Shown piece by piece: positions 8,436-17,466 of a stretch of DNA of 64,000 nucleotides; position 1 is the first letter of the stretch; every line of letters starts with the position of its first letter. Position numbers and translations under genes: made by a program. The notes under the pieces are model-generated. The model saw nothing but the letters and a program-made list of their open reading frames with translations, did no database searches and had not been told where the DNA came from. This stretch comes from Panacagrimonas sp963975245 (GTDB lineage Bacteria; Pseudomonadota; Gammaproteobacteria; Nevskiales; Nevskiaceae). The DNA is taken from assembly GCA_963975245.1 (NCBI GenBank), contig CAXBFJ010000003.1:1-64000 (forward strand), given 5' to 3'.

Positions 8436-9290
8436 TCAGGCAACCACCAGCATCTGGCTTGCGCGCCACGACGCTCCTGCAGCAAGTCGCACGGGATGCT
8501 CTGCCATCGCTGCTTCCACGCAAAGCATGTGCTGCTCTGCATGCGCGTCCATGTCTGCCAGAGCCGCTGCCTTTTCCGGGCCTGGATTCCACACGACCGT
8601 GTCTTTGAATCCGCTCTGTCGCAGCGCCAATCGACGCTTCACGTCCTCAAGCTTGAGCACCTCGGGAGCACCGATATAGATGCGGTCACATTCCGGACCA
8701 AAACCCAAAGCGTCTTCCGTCTGAAGTGATTCGGCCATCTGCGCGGTGGCGTCCAGATAGCGGCATCCGCCCAGGCCGGAAAGCCGGACAGAGGCAATAT
8801 CGTCAACGTGCAGGTAGGTATGCAGCGCCAGTGTGAATGAGGCTTGCTGATCGCCTGAATTCTCTACCGACAGACTCACTTCCAGCGACTGATCGGTGAG
8901 CCTGACGTCCAGAGTGAGGCGAAACGGATGCGGCCAGACCTCGCGCGTTTGTGCATCGTCTGTCAGTTCGAGGCAGGCCTGAGCGGCCTCGCACTTCAGC
9001 CAACGCCAGTTTCTTGTGCGTGCAAATCCATGCTTCGGTAGCTCGCCCAATGTGCCGAACTGCGGAAAAATCACGGGAATGCCACCGCGGATGGATGCTC
9101 CCGGCTTGGAATCAGTTTTCGAACTCAGGAACAGGCGGTCTTCGACTTCACCCGCTGGACGCCATGACAGAACATGCCCTCCATTGGCGCAGATCCAGGC
9201 TTCGCTGCCCGCTGGTGTGCTGATCCGGCGAATTTCCGCTGACTCAGGAGTATCGAAGGGCTTGGGAGGGTTTTGATGAAGTGTGACCAT
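8436..9290 (-). CDS. D-hexose-6-phosphate mutarotase (YeaD-like aldose epimerase)
   Basis: A galactose-mutarotase-fold enzyme that interconverts anomers of hexose phosphate. The family signatures RGGIPVIFPQFG (68-79) and HGFAR (87-91) are clear, with a later LHTYLHV strand. The frame is open to 9416, but the upstream part is not family-like. I chose ATG at 9290, giving 284 residues, the usual length for this family. No strong ribosome site is visible. Confidence 0.85.
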   Translation of the reverse strand: MVTLHQNPPKPFDTPESAEIRRISTPAGSEAWICANGGHVLSWRPAGEVEDRLFLSSKTDSKPGASIRGGIPVIFPQFGTLGELPKHGFARTRNWRWLKCEAAQACLELTDDAQTREVWPHPFRLTLDVRLTDQSLEVSLSVENSGDQQASFTLALHTYLHVDDIASVRLSGLGGCRYLDATAQMAESLQTEDALGFGPECDRIYIGAPEVLKLEDVKRRLALRQSGFKDTVVWNPGPEKAAALADMDAHAEQHMLCVEAAMAEHPVRLAAGASWRASQMLVVA

Positions 9291-9461
9291 GTTCGAGACT
9301 ATAAATTGATTTGCTGAATCCACGCGGATTGGCATTTGCCAATGCCAACGGCCTCGCAACGGGAATAGATCACGGGCGGCGCGCCGATGTATGGTCCATT
9401 CAGAAAGCCGAAGCATGCTTCGTGCGCCAGTTTGTTACTGAGGTTTCGTCTGGAGATCAAC

Positions 9462-9959
9462 ATGACTCGCCCCCATTGCATCGTCCTTACGGCTTTCTTT
9501 TCCTTGTTGCGCGGTCAGGCCTCAGCTCAGCGTCTTTATGACGCCCCCACAACCATGGCCAATCTGGTGTCCGATGCCGGTTTCAAGCACTGAAAGAATC
9601 TGGTAAAGAATTTCTACAAGAAAACCAACATTGGCAATGTGTATGCCACGCTCCACACCAACAGCGCGATCAAGAAAGACACTCTGCAGGTGTCCGCGAT
9701 TTGGGGCGAGAAGAATGACAACGTCATCACCGAGCTGACGCCGCGTCAGCTGGGCAGGCGCTGCGTTGCGTCCTTCGAGCTGATGTTCAATGCAGACGCC
9801 TCCTGCCCGGTGATGATGAGCAAGGAACCCGCCTACTCGCAGCTCTACGACCATGTCGGCGTCATTCACGCCGAGTTGGAGAGTGGGTCCCGGAAGTATC
9901 TCTACCCCACAGGGGAAAACGGCTGCATGGTGATCTACCGCCACAATGCGGTTGACTGA
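9462..9959 (+). pseudogene. Secreted protein gene interrupted by an in-frame TGA
   Basis: ATG at 9462 follows a good ribosome site (CTGGAGAT) and starts a signal peptide ending near QASAQ. After 43 codons a TGA at 9591-9593 interrupts the frame. The same frame then stays open for 121 codons to the stop at 9957-9959, with protein-like composition (NFYKKTNIGNVYATLHTNSA) and no good internal start. The codon is one G-to-A change from TGG (Trp). The likely cause is a nonsense mutation or a sequencing error; selenocysteine is unlikely because nothing points to it. The family is not recognised. Confidence 0.6.
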
Positions 9960-9979
9960 GCAGCGCGCCAGAACGCCCC

Positions 9980-10636
9980 TTAAAGCATGTGCTCGGGCTT
10001 GACTCGGGATGAACTGGATTCCTGACGCCTGTCTCTGCGACTGGTAAAGCGAAAACTTCGCTCGATAACACCAAAATCATCCCTATACAGAGCGAAGTCA
10101 CCGCGCCGCCCTCTGAACGTGAGGATGAACTCCTTGCTGTCAAAGATGGTCGCGATGGAATGGCTCTGCATGGCCGAGGCGATACCGTTGTGGACCAGCG
10201 CAAATTCAGTGTCAAAGCAGATCGCGTGTTGCAATCCCAGATACTGGCCACGTACACGCGTCACAATGGCATCGGGCGGTATCCCAAAGTGCGCCCGATC
10301 ACCTGCATGATCCAGCTGCCGATAGACGTAGTGCGCGTATCGCTTCGAGGAAATGCCATCCAGAGACGCGTTCGGCGCGGCCATGAAGACGCCCACTTCC
10401 TGCCCCTCTGGTCCCTGCAAGCGCAGCACGGTCCCGGAATTACCGGTAGCAATGATTCTCCAGGATGCGGGATAACGAATCGAGAAGCCGCCCGACTCGC
10501 TGATGTGCTCGGGATACTCCGGCCAGGGGCGCTGGTCGGCTTTTTCGCAGGCCAGTCCGGAGACCAGCAGCGAAAGCACCAGCGCTGATCGCCGGACGTG
10601 CGCACCAATTGCAGACCTGTCGACATTCAGGCTCAT
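9980..10636 (-). CDS. Putative exported lipoprotein of unknown function
   Basis: The 218-residue protein has an N-terminal hydrophobic segment (ALVLSLLVSGLAC) followed by Glu-Lys, which resembles a lipoprotein signal although the residue order at the lipobox is not canonical. The mature part begins with a segment (GGFSIRYPASWRI) common in small periplasmic proteins of the PsbP/DUF1795-like type. No catalytic motif was seen. It converges on the broken secreted gene at a 20-base gap. Confidence 0.55.
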   Translation of the reverse strand: MSLNVDRSAIGAHVRRSALVLSLLVSGLACEKADQRPWPEYPEHISESGGFSIRYPASWRIIATGNSGTVLRLQGPEGQEVGVFMAAPNASLDGISSKRYAHYVYRQLDHAGDRAHFGIPPDAIVTRVRGQYLGLQHAICFDTEFALVHNGIASAMQSHSIATIFDSKEFILTFRGRRGDFALYRDDFGVIERSFRFTSRRDRRQESSSSRVKPEHML

Positions 10637-10886
10637 CCTGCCGGCACTCTAACGCGTCAAGACCTTCGACAAAAGTGCGGGGCAATTCGTGGCTCGCCTG
10701 CGTTTCCACGCTAAATTTCTGGTGTCGCCTCAACTTCAAAGGGTGCTCATTCTGTAAGCTGTGCCACCCGATGCCGGAATGCAGATTGTTCGCGCCGCGC
10801 AATGGCCAAACCGCTAGTCTCCTGGCCCTACTTATTCGGCGGGCCGGCTCACCGTCCGGAGCACATTCCCGGATCACGATGAACCC

Positions 10887-11786
10887 ATGAATTCTGCTCA
10901 ATCTCTCCGCGGCATCCTGTTGTTCGTCACGGGGCTTTTTTTCTTCGCAAGTCTGGACACCACGCTCAAGGTGCTGTCGGCAGAGTATCCAGTGCCCATG
11001 GTCGCGGCGTTGCGCTATTTTGTGAACGTGCTCCTGATGGTGGCTGTCCTTGGGCCAAGTCGCGGGCGTCAGATGATCCAGACCCAGCGTACGGGCTGGG
11101 TTGTGGTGCGCGGCCTGACCCTGGCGGGCGCTACGCTGTTCATGGTCCTGGCCCTGCAGAGAATGCCGGTCGCCGAGGCCACCTCCATCGTTTTTCTCTC
11201 CCCTCTGGTCGTGGTCCTGATCGCCGGACGCACGCTGGGTGAGAAAGTGGGTATGCCGGATTGGATTGCAGCCTTTGTCGGCTTTCTTGGCATTCTGCTC
11301 ATTGCCCGGCCCGGTGCCGACCTGGATCTGCTCGGCGTGGCCTACGCCTGCGGCGCCATTGTCGTACTCACCGGGTACCAGCTTCTATCGCGGATTCTGT
11401 CGGCGAGTGAACACACCCTGGCGCTGCTGTTCTATGGCGCCGTGACAGGTTCCGTGGTCTTCGGGATGCTGCTGCCGTGGTTCTGGAAAGGCGGCATCCC
11501 ACCAGCAGGACATATTCTGCTGTTTGTGCTCGCGGGAACTGTTGCAACACTCGGACACTTCCTGTTCACGGCGGCCTACAAGTCGGCCGAAGCTTCGGCA
11601 CTGGCACCACTGATGTACGTGCAGCTGGTGTGGGCCGGCCTTCTAGGCTGGATTGTCTTTGACCACGTGCCCGACCACTTGAGCATGATCGGCATGGCGC
11701 TGGTTGCGCTCGCCGGGGTATCCGTTGGCGTGCGCTCTCACCGGTCCAGGAAAGAAGCAGAGGCCATGCTCGACACCGAGCCCTGA
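10887..11786 (+). CDS. DMT-superfamily (EamA) transporter
   Basis: A 299-residue inner-membrane protein with ten predicted hydrophobic spans in two EamA repeats (GILLFVTGLFFFASLDTTLK in the first; a second beginning near LLGVAYACGA). It resembles RhaT/YdcZ-like and S-adenosylmethionine-type exporters of the drug/metabolite superfamily. The substrate is unknown. It ends ten bases before a convergent small gene. Confidence 0.85.
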   Translation: MNSAQSLRGILLFVTGLFFFASLDTTLKVLSAEYPVPMVAALRYFVNVLLMVAVLGPSRGRQMIQTQRTGWVVVRGLTLAGATLFMVLALQRMPVAEATSIVFLSPLVVVLIAGRTLGEKVGMPDWIAAFVGFLGILLIARPGADLDLLGVAYACGAIVVLTGYQLLSRILSASEHTLALLFYGAVTGSVVFGMLLPWFWKGGIPPAGHILLFVLAGTVATLGHFLFTAAYKSAEASALAPLMYVQLVWAGLLGWIVFDHVPDHLSMIGMALVALAGVSVGVRSHRSRKEAEAMLDTEP

Positions 11787-11795
11787 GCCTTGGCG

Positions 11796-12008
11796 TCAGC
11801 GCAGCGGCGAAGTGCGCGCGGGGGGATCAGAAGAAGGGAAGCTGTCATCCAGAGCCTCATCCAGATCTGACTTGATGGATGCACTTGACTTGTCCTTGTC
11901 ACCGCTCTTGCGTTCCAGCTCGGCATTGTTCTGCAAACGCTTATCCAGGGAATCCTTTTTGGCATCCGGTCCGCGGTCTTCGCGTTCCGTATTTTTATTC
12001 TTGCTCAT
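11796..12008 (-). CDS. Small acidic protein with a DSFPSSDPPA tail
   Basis: A 70-residue, highly charged protein starting MSKNKNTERED. The C-terminal phrase LDEALDDSFPSSDPPA recurs at the ends of small unnamed proteobacterial proteins. The ribosome site GAGAGG precedes the ATG. The function is unknown. Confidence 0.65.
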   Translation of the reverse strand: MSKNKNTEREDRGPDAKKDSLDKRLQNNAELERKSGDKDKSSASIKSDLDEALDDSFPSSDPPARTSPLR

Positions 12009-12297
12009 GCTTGTTACCTCTCAGCGGTTGAATGTGAATTTCATCACTCTGGGATCACGCTGATTCGTCTGGAGGTCCGTGCAGGTCCAATTTATCAGCT
12101 GGTTTCCTGCAGACCATCAGCATGATCACAACTGCTACGACTACAGACTGCCGGATCGACCATGAACAGGGCATAACGAGTCAGACCGGTGAAGGGTGAT
12201 ACCGCCTCGATTTGGATCATTGAGGTGAACTGTGCCTGTAAGTACCCCGTCATTTGATTGAGCCTTTCCACCACTGACTGGGCTCTGCTTAGAATGC
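12009..12297. other. Intergenic region with no recognised feature
   Basis: About 290 bases lie between divergent genes and presumably hold the promoters of both. No convincing terminator, operator or short gene was seen. Confidence 0.4.
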
Positions 12298-13494
12298 GTG
12301 CAGACCTTCACTCGAGTTCACCGCATGCACGACGAAGACGCTGCGCGTTTCACCTCCCTCGTGAGCTCTCCCATCCGGACACCGGCCCGTGAACAGGCCT
12401 TGCGCGATTGGCAGACCTACAAACTCGGCCGGCAAGCCGCTCACATAGAGCAGCAGAAGAGGAACGCGCTCGAGCGTTCAGATGGCTGGACCAAGGGGGA
12501 CTACATCAAGTCGGTGACCGCGCAGGCAATCGACCTTCGCGACGGCGAGTTCACCGACGTGTGCGTTGGCTACGCAGATCTTCGCGGCGTGTGCTTTGAC
12601 GGTGCCCGCTTCTTGCTGCATAAGCTCCCATGGCGATCACTCAAAGGCTCCAATCTTCATTGCGCAAGTCTGCGCCACATGGACTTGTCCGAGTGCCGCC
12701 TCATGGAATCCGACCTTCGAAGGGCCGACTTGTCCGGCTGCAATCTACAGAACGCAGACTTGAGCGATGCCAATCTCGGCGGCGCAATACTCAGCGGCTG
12801 CGACCTGCGTGGCGCCCACCTGAGCCGGGCGAATCTGGTAGGCGCTGATCTGGACAAAGCGATCCTGGATGGCGCTCGCGTCTACGGTGTGTCGGCCTGG
12901 GATCTCAGAGGCGAACCCGCTTCCTCCCGCAATCTGGTTCTGACCGAACCGGGCTCGCCCGATATCACAACCGATGACATCCAGATTGCGCAGTTCGTCT
13001 ACCTGCTGATGGACAACCCGCGCATCCGAAATGTTCTGGATACGGTGACCCGCAAGCTTGTCCTGATTCTGGGGCGCTTTACGCCACAACGAAAAGCGCT
13101 GCTGGACCAACTTCGAGACGCATTGCGAACGAAGAACCTGGTGCCGATCCTGTTCGACTTTGACAAGGGCGCTGATCGGGATATCACTGAAACCGTCACC
13201 CTGCTCGCGCGCATGGCTCGATTTGTCATCGCTGACCTGACTGACCCTGCCAGCATTCCGCAGGAGCTTCACGCCATCGCACCACATCTGTCTGTCCCGA
13301 TCAGCCTGATCATCGAGCAAGGCCAAACGCCCTACAGCATGGTTCGGGATCTGGCGAAGTATCACTGGGTGCTCAAGCCCTATCGTTATGCGAATGCACA
13401 ATCCCTACTGTCTGAGCTCGATGTGCAAGTTATTGCTCCCGCTGAAGCCAAGCGCGCTGAACTGGCGCGAAGTCAGCCCGGAGCAGACTGGTAG
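12298..13494 (+). CDS. Pentapeptide-repeat protein with C-terminal TIR-like/nucleotide-binding domain
   Basis: The 398 residues fall into a helical N-terminus (1-70), a right-handed quadrilateral helix of A(D/N)LxG-type pentapeptide repeats (about 79-200: ADLRGVCFDGA, SDLRRADLSGCNLQNADLSDANLGGA), and an alpha/beta domain (about 232-370: VLILGRFTPQRKALLDQLRD, VPILFDFDKGADRD, ARFVIADLTDP). The last domain has the strand order of TIR-like/STIR folds, with an acidic end to the second strand. The first start codon is GTG; ATG at 12325 is an alternative. The role is unknown; neighbours give no hint. Confidence 0.6.
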   Translation: MQTFTRVHRMHDEDAARFTSLVSSPIRTPAREQALRDWQTYKLGRQAAHIEQQKRNALERSDGWTKGDYIKSVTAQAIDLRDGEFTDVCVGYADLRGVCFDGARFLLHKLPWRSLKGSNLHCASLRHMDLSECRLMESDLRRADLSGCNLQNADLSDANLGGAILSGCDLRGAHLSRANLVGADLDKAILDGARVYGVSAWDLRGEPASSRNLVLTEPGSPDITTDDIQIAQFVYLLMDNPRIRNVLDTVTRKLVLILGRFTPQRKALLDQLRDALRTKNLVPILFDFDKGADRDITETVTLLARMARFVIADLTDPASIPQELHAIAPHLSVPISLIIEQGQTPYSMVRDLAKYHWVLKPYRYANAQSLLSELDVQVIAPAEAKRAELARSQPGADW

Positions 13495-13525
13495 CCGCTA
13501 ATCTGGTCCGCGCCCCGGCTGATCA

Positions 13526-14146
13526 TCAAGCCAGAAGCTGGTCCGTTCGAGACTTCCATTGGATCAGCGCCTCGCATTCAGCTGGCGGGGAAACCTTGAC
13601 CCAAGCCGCGAAATTCACCACGACGTGTGCGTCAATATCGGCCTGGCTCAGTTTCGTACCCACCAGAAAACTGCGTTCACGCAAATGCGTATCAAGCGTA
13701 TGCATGAAAATGCGCAGCCGGGTCAGGCCTCGCTCTGCCAACTCCGGAATCTGCGGCACATTCTCCGGACCCGGCATTGCACGATCCTTCATGTTGGGGC
13801 TGCCGTTTCGCAAGGCTTCGGCTGCTGCGAGAAAGCCCTCCACAAAGATTCGGTGCATCCAGTTCACGATGTGCGCGCGTTCGAGACTATTCGCACCAAA
13901 GACAGGTTTGTCTGGAAACTGATCTTCCAGATACTGACAAATGGCAATGACCTCACTCAGACAACTGCCATCTTCGGCAATCAATGCTGGCACCGTGCAA
14001 CGCGGGTTGATACTACGAAACGGCTCGCGCATCTGGTCCCCTGCGCGAATATTGACGACCTCCACGTCCAGCTCGACTTGCTTGTACCTCAGCATGAGTT
14101 CTACCCGCATCGGGCTCGGCGCCCCGGGAAATGTATAGAGCTTCAT
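13526..14146 (-). CDS. Glutathione S-transferase
   Basis: A 206-residue cytosolic GST. MKLYTFPGAPSPMRVELML opens the thioredoxin-fold half, with Ser11 in the glutathione-activating position, the cis-Pro at TVPAL (53) and the SEVIAI segment that holds the glutamyl end. Residues 90-206 are the helical half. The ORF extends upstream to 14206, but ATG at 14146 with GGGGGGA upstream fits family length. The substrate is unknown. Confidence 0.85.
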   Translation of the reverse strand: MKLYTFPGAPSPMRVELMLRYKQVELDVEVVNIRAGDQMREPFRSINPRCTVPALIAEDGSCLSEVIAICQYLEDQFPDKPVFGANSLERAHIVNWMHRIFVEGFLAAAEALRNGSPNMKDRAMPGPENVPQIPELAERGLTRLRIFMHTLDTHLRERSFLVGTKLSQADIDAHVVVNFAAWVKVSPPAECEALIQWKSRTDQLLA

Positions 14147-14230
14147 GGTTGATTCCCCCCAAGGAATAAATGTGTTGAATCCAGAAGCCCTGACAATAGC
14201 GGACATCGATCCAAATCGCAGATCTACCTC

Positions 14231-14260
14231 AAAAAAAAGCGGAGTCCGGAGACTCCGCTT
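14231..14260 (-). terminator. Intrinsic terminator of the secreted-protein gene
   Basis: Perfect 10-bp stem AAGCGGAGTC / GACTCCGCTT with a CGGA loop, followed on the minus strand by eight T. It lies about 60 bases past the stop of the gene at 14321. Confidence 0.85.
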
Positions 14261-14320
14261 ATGTCACCACAGATTACCGTCGAATGATCATTTCACCCGA
14301 CGGTGCCTGACATGCAGAGC

Positions 14321-14758
14321 CTAACGCGTTACCAGAACTTGGAATGACGTATCCGCGGGGCTGCCATCCACTGCGCTGAAACATGCAATGTAAAGTCCGT
14401 TCGGCTTCCCTGCCCGATCTGCGACGGTGCAAGTCAATGGATCGGTAACGCCAGTGGATAGAGTATGAGGCTGGACAAAAGCCATATAACCCTTGCTCGC
14501 CTTGATATTCGTGCACGGCGCTCGAAAGAGAACTTCGTAGTTCCCGGGGGTAAGTCGCGCCGACTCAATCGCACGACCTGAAACCGCCGTGCCATCAGAA
14601 TTGACCGACGCAGTGCATTGAACAGAACCAAAATTGAGCGGATAAGTCACACCACCTGGTGCGTCTGCAGTGCTCGCACCCGTGTCATTCTGCGCGACAA
14701 CGTTTCCAGCAAATGAAAAGCCAGCGGCGCATACAAAAGTGGCAATCAACTTCTTCAT
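14321..14758 (-). CDS. Small secreted protein of unknown function
   Basis: The 145-residue protein has a clean signal peptide (MKKLIATFVCAAGFSFAGNVVAQ) with a likely cut after VVAQ. The mature part has four cysteines, which could form two disulfides, and a beta-rich look. The ribosome site GGGAGAG is close to the ATG. It carries its own terminator. No family was recognised. Confidence 0.7.
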   Translation of the reverse strand: MKKLIATFVCAAGFSFAGNVVAQNDTGASTADAPGGVTYPLNFGSVQCTASVNSDGTAVSGRAIESARLTPGNYEVLFRAPCTNIKASKGYMAFVQPHTLSTGVTDPLTCTVADRAGKPNGLYIACFSAVDGSPADTSFQVLVTR

Positions 14759-15016
14759 GTTTACTCTCCCAATACTTGAAGCAAATTAAAAAAATCCTCC
14801 ATCTCGAGGCCCCTATCTCCCGATAGGTATTTCCATCACGAAAGCTGATACGGCGATTCGTGATTCATAGAAGCTATTCAATAGCACTCGCACGCTCAAT
14901 AGACCTTTCGACGATTGAGCAAGAAAAGGTGACCCGGTTCTCACCGCAGCTTCCGAGATACTTGAGTCGTCCAGCAATTCTCCAGAGAACTAACGCCACG
15001 ACCGCATCAGCGACAT
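14759..15016. other. Promoter region between two secreted-protein genes
   Basis: About 260 bases upstream of the gene at 14321. It holds small hairpins, CCTATC-4-GATAGG at 14812-14827 being the clearest. No coding sequence was seen. Confidence 0.35.
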
Positions 15017-15045
15017 AAAAAAGCGGAGCCCGAGGGCTCCGCTTT
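15017..15045 (-). terminator. Intrinsic terminator of the second secreted-protein gene
   Basis: AAAGCGGAGCCC at 15020-15031 pairs with GGGCTCCGCTTT at 15034-15045 and is followed by a T run on the minus strand. The AAGCGGAG core is shared with the terminator at 14231-14260. Confidence 0.85.
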
Positions 15046-15075
15046 CTTGTCACTAACTGATGCTTGATTACCAGA

Positions 15076-15540
15076 TCAGGGCACGCGCATCACGTTGGGG
15101 CCCGTCCACTGAATTCGCAGTGTATTTGCACCGGTATCGCCGTCGTATAAGGCGCCCTGCAACCAGCTGTAACGAAACGACGCCGCACTGACGCTGCCCT
15201 TGTACTCACCGCTGCTGAAGTCGTGCGCACCCTGCAATGTGATGTTTTCCGGCGCGCCGTCCGTATCCTGAAGAAACAGCGTCGTTGTTTGCATCGCCGT
15301 ATTGTATGCACCGGTCCCGGCGGTGGTCAGCCGGCGCGTGGTGGCGTAGTAACCCACCAAATCTCCACGTAGAAACACTCTGCCGCCCGAGTGCTGCCAA
15401 GAGCCGCTTGTATCGTCATCAACATGGACGTTGTCCAGCGAGTCCCGCACCAGATTGAATACCACTGCTCCTGCCCAGGTTTGTGTGCTGACGACACAGA
15501 TGGTGACGACAGCAAACAGCTTGCTTATGGTCTTGAACAT
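15076..15540 (-). CDS. Small secreted protein of unknown function
   Basis: A 154-residue protein, start at 15540 chosen for AAGGAGCGGGGAA just upstream. A signal peptide (MFKTISKLFAVVTICVVS) is followed by a mature part rich in Gly, Thr, Ser and Asp, probably all-beta. There are no cysteines in the mature part. No family was recognised. It is the upstream member of a pair with the gene at 14321, each with its own terminator. Confidence 0.65.
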   Translation of the reverse strand: MFKTISKLFAVVTICVVSTQTWAGAVVFNLVRDSLDNVHVDDDTSGSWQHSGGRVFLRGDLVGYYATTRRLTTAGTGAYNTAMQTTTLFLQDTDGAPENITLQGAHDFSSGEYKGSVSAASFRYSWLQGALYDGDTGANTLRIQWTGPNVMRVP

Positions 15541-15880
15541 TTCCCCGCTCCTTGTATCCATTGTGAAATTGCATGAGGCGCCAAATCATTCAGCGCTGGG
15601 ATGATTATCGACACACATGCGCCAAGAATCTGGGGCAGTGGAACCTGATATGTGACCTTCCTCACTGAGAAATTGAACATTTTTCTGGGGCGTAGAAGAT
15701 TGTGTGAACCAGCACACAGCCAGTGCCTGCCGGATCAGTCCAACTCGGCTTGCCGTCTCGTAATTGAAGGGCTTTGATCCTCATGGCATACAGGAACATG
15801 CCATGATCATTTTGCATTGATTGCTCTTAAACTTGATCTGCAGCTGGCAGATCGCTCCGTCCATCCATGCCGAGAACGCC
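15541..15880. other. Divergent intergenic region
   Basis: About 340 bases between a minus-strand secreted protein and the glutathione peroxidase. The only distinct element is the palindrome at 15781-15806. Confidence 0.45.
15781..15806. promoter_or_regulatory. Operator-like palindrome upstream of glutathione peroxidase
   Basis: TCATGGCAT (15781-15789) and ATGCCATGA (15798-15806) are perfect 9-bp arms around an 8-base spacer. The centre is about 87 bases before the peroxidase ATG. The regulator is unknown. Confidence 0.5.
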
Positions 15881-16423
15881 ATGACGCGCCACATCCTCAT
15901 TCTGATGCTTGTGCTGAACTTCAATGCAAACGCAGAAGCATTGAGCTGCGATCAAAGCGACATCAATTTTGACCTCACCCGACTGCTGGGCCGCTCTGAA
16001 AACATCTGCGAGCAATACGGTGGGAACGTGCTCTTGGTGGTCAACGTAGCCAGTCATTGCGGCTACACACCGCAGTACGAAGGTCTGGAAGCCTTGTACC
16101 GAAAGCATCACAAAGATGGCCTGGTCATTCTGGGCTTTCCTTCCGGCGATTTCGGTGGGCAGGAGTTTGATGATGCCGAGAAAATTCAGAAGTTCTGCAA
16201 ACTGAACTTTGGCGTCAGCTTCCCACTGTTTTCCAGAACATCGGTACGCGGAGACACCGCCAATCCGCTATTCAAACGGCTGGCCGAGAAAACTGGAAGC
16301 ACCCCCAGCTGGAATTTCAACAAATACCTGATCGACCGAAATGGAAAAGTAGTGATGCACTTCCCCAGCGACATCTCGCCAGAGAGCCCCACATTGCAGG
16401 CTGCGCTCAAAGAGTTGCTCTGA
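15881..16423 (+). CDS. Glutathione peroxidase, exported
   Basis: A 180-residue thioredoxin-fold peroxidase that reduces hydroperoxides. NVASHCGYTPQY places the peroxidatic Cys60 (Cys form, not Sec); Gln94 in GGQE and Trp in WNFNKYLID complete the triad. FPSGDF replaces the resolving-Cys FPCNQF, as in other members that use glutathione directly. Residues 1-20 (MTRHILILMLVLNFNANAEA) form a signal peptide, so the enzyme is probably periplasmic. The ORF is open 20 codons upstream, but this ATG fits the signal sequence. Confidence 0.85.
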   Translation: MTRHILILMLVLNFNANAEALSCDQSDINFDLTRLLGRSENICEQYGGNVLLVVNVASHCGYTPQYEGLEALYRKHHKDGLVILGFPSGDFGGQEFDDAEKIQKFCKLNFGVSFPLFSRTSVRGDTANPLFKRLAEKTGSTPSWNFNKYLIDRNGKVVMHFPSDISPESPTLQAALKELL

Positions 16424-16457
16424 GGTATCTTTGGTAGAAATAACCAAGGAGAGAGAA

Positions 16458-17429
16458 ATGTCTGGACGATTGACCCCTCAATTGCGCGCAGGTCTTGCCA
16501 TTGGTCTGCTGATGCTGTGCTGCACAGGAACGGCGATGGGCGACTCAAAGCCCTGCCCGATCAAGGAGTCAAAGTTTGGGTCCGACGATCAGGTCGGCAA
16601 TCTCAATCTCCTGACACCCGCAAAAACGCTAGAAGCAGCAAAACTGATCAAGACCGGTAAGACGTATCGCCTGGGAATTGAAACCAACAGCGACACGCCC
16701 GCTTATGCGCCGCGATTTTTCTCCATCACTGTCTTGCAACCGGGGCAAACGGGCGGAACGACCGTTGGCCCTACCAAGACCACCTACAACGACGACATCA
16801 TCACGGGCTGGGTAGGCATCGGCTCTCAGATCGACGGCCTGGGTCATGTCGGTATCGACGGCGTCTATTACAACTGCCATCAGGCTGCGGACTTTGCCAA
16901 GACAGATGGCCTGACCCGGCTCGGAATTGAAAACGTCCCCGCCGTCGCCACGCGCGGAATTGTTCTGGATATGGCCGGCTTTCTGGGGGTCGACATCGTC
17001 AAGGAGGGCACCGCATTTAATCGCGCCGAGATTGAAGGTGCCATGAAGCGTCAGGGGCTGGAAACCATCGGCTCCGGTGACGTCGTGCTTTTCCATACAG
17101 GCTGGAACCAGCTCATTGGCAAGGAAGATAAGCGTTATGCATCGGTTGAGCCGGGCCTGGGTGTCGAGGGAGCGAAGTACCTGGCTTCCCTGGACGTTGC
17201 CATGGTCGGCGCGGACAGTTGGGCGGTAGAAGTCATCCCGTTTGAAGAAGGCGCTGGCGTGTTTGAAGTCCATCAGATTCTGCTGGCACAGAACGGGATT
17301 CATCTGCTCGAAAACATGAACACCCGCGAACTCGTCGAGGACGAAGCCTGGGAATTCTTCTTCACTCTGGGCGCCGCGCGAATCACCGGTGCGGTCCAGT
17401 CCATCATCAATCCAGTGGCCATTCGCTAG
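16458..17429 (+). CDS. Cyclase-family (kynurenine formamidase-like) metal hydrolase, exported
   Basis: A 323-residue PF04199-type protein. The metal-site region reads GSQIDGLGHVG, a common variant of HxGTHxDxPxH. A signal peptide (AGLAIGLLMLCCTGTAMG) precedes the domain. The start at 16458 has AAGGAGAG upstream; the longer ORF does not. Members hydrolyse formyl amides or lactones; the substrate here is unknown. It is 35 bases from the peroxidase and followed by a DUF2834 gene, so the three may be an operon. Confidence 0.8.
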   Translation: MSGRLTPQLRAGLAIGLLMLCCTGTAMGDSKPCPIKESKFGSDDQVGNLNLLTPAKTLEAAKLIKTGKTYRLGIETNSDTPAYAPRFFSITVLQPGQTGGTTVGPTKTTYNDDIITGWVGIGSQIDGLGHVGIDGVYYNCHQAADFAKTDGLTRLGIENVPAVATRGIVLDMAGFLGVDIVKEGTAFNRAEIEGAMKRQGLETIGSGDVVLFHTGWNQLIGKEDKRYASVEPGLGVEGAKYLASLDVAMVGADSWAVEVIPFEEGAGVFEVHQILLAQNGIHLLENMNTRELVEDEAWEFFFTLGAARITGAVQSIINPVAIR

Positions 17430-17466
17430 CACGCGGCGGGCATCTCAGCGCACCCGAGGCATTCGC

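Noticed and set aside
9591..9593. Selenocysteine reading of the TGA
   Set aside because: No redox motif around the codon and no recognisable recoding stem; a Trp-to-stop change is simpler.
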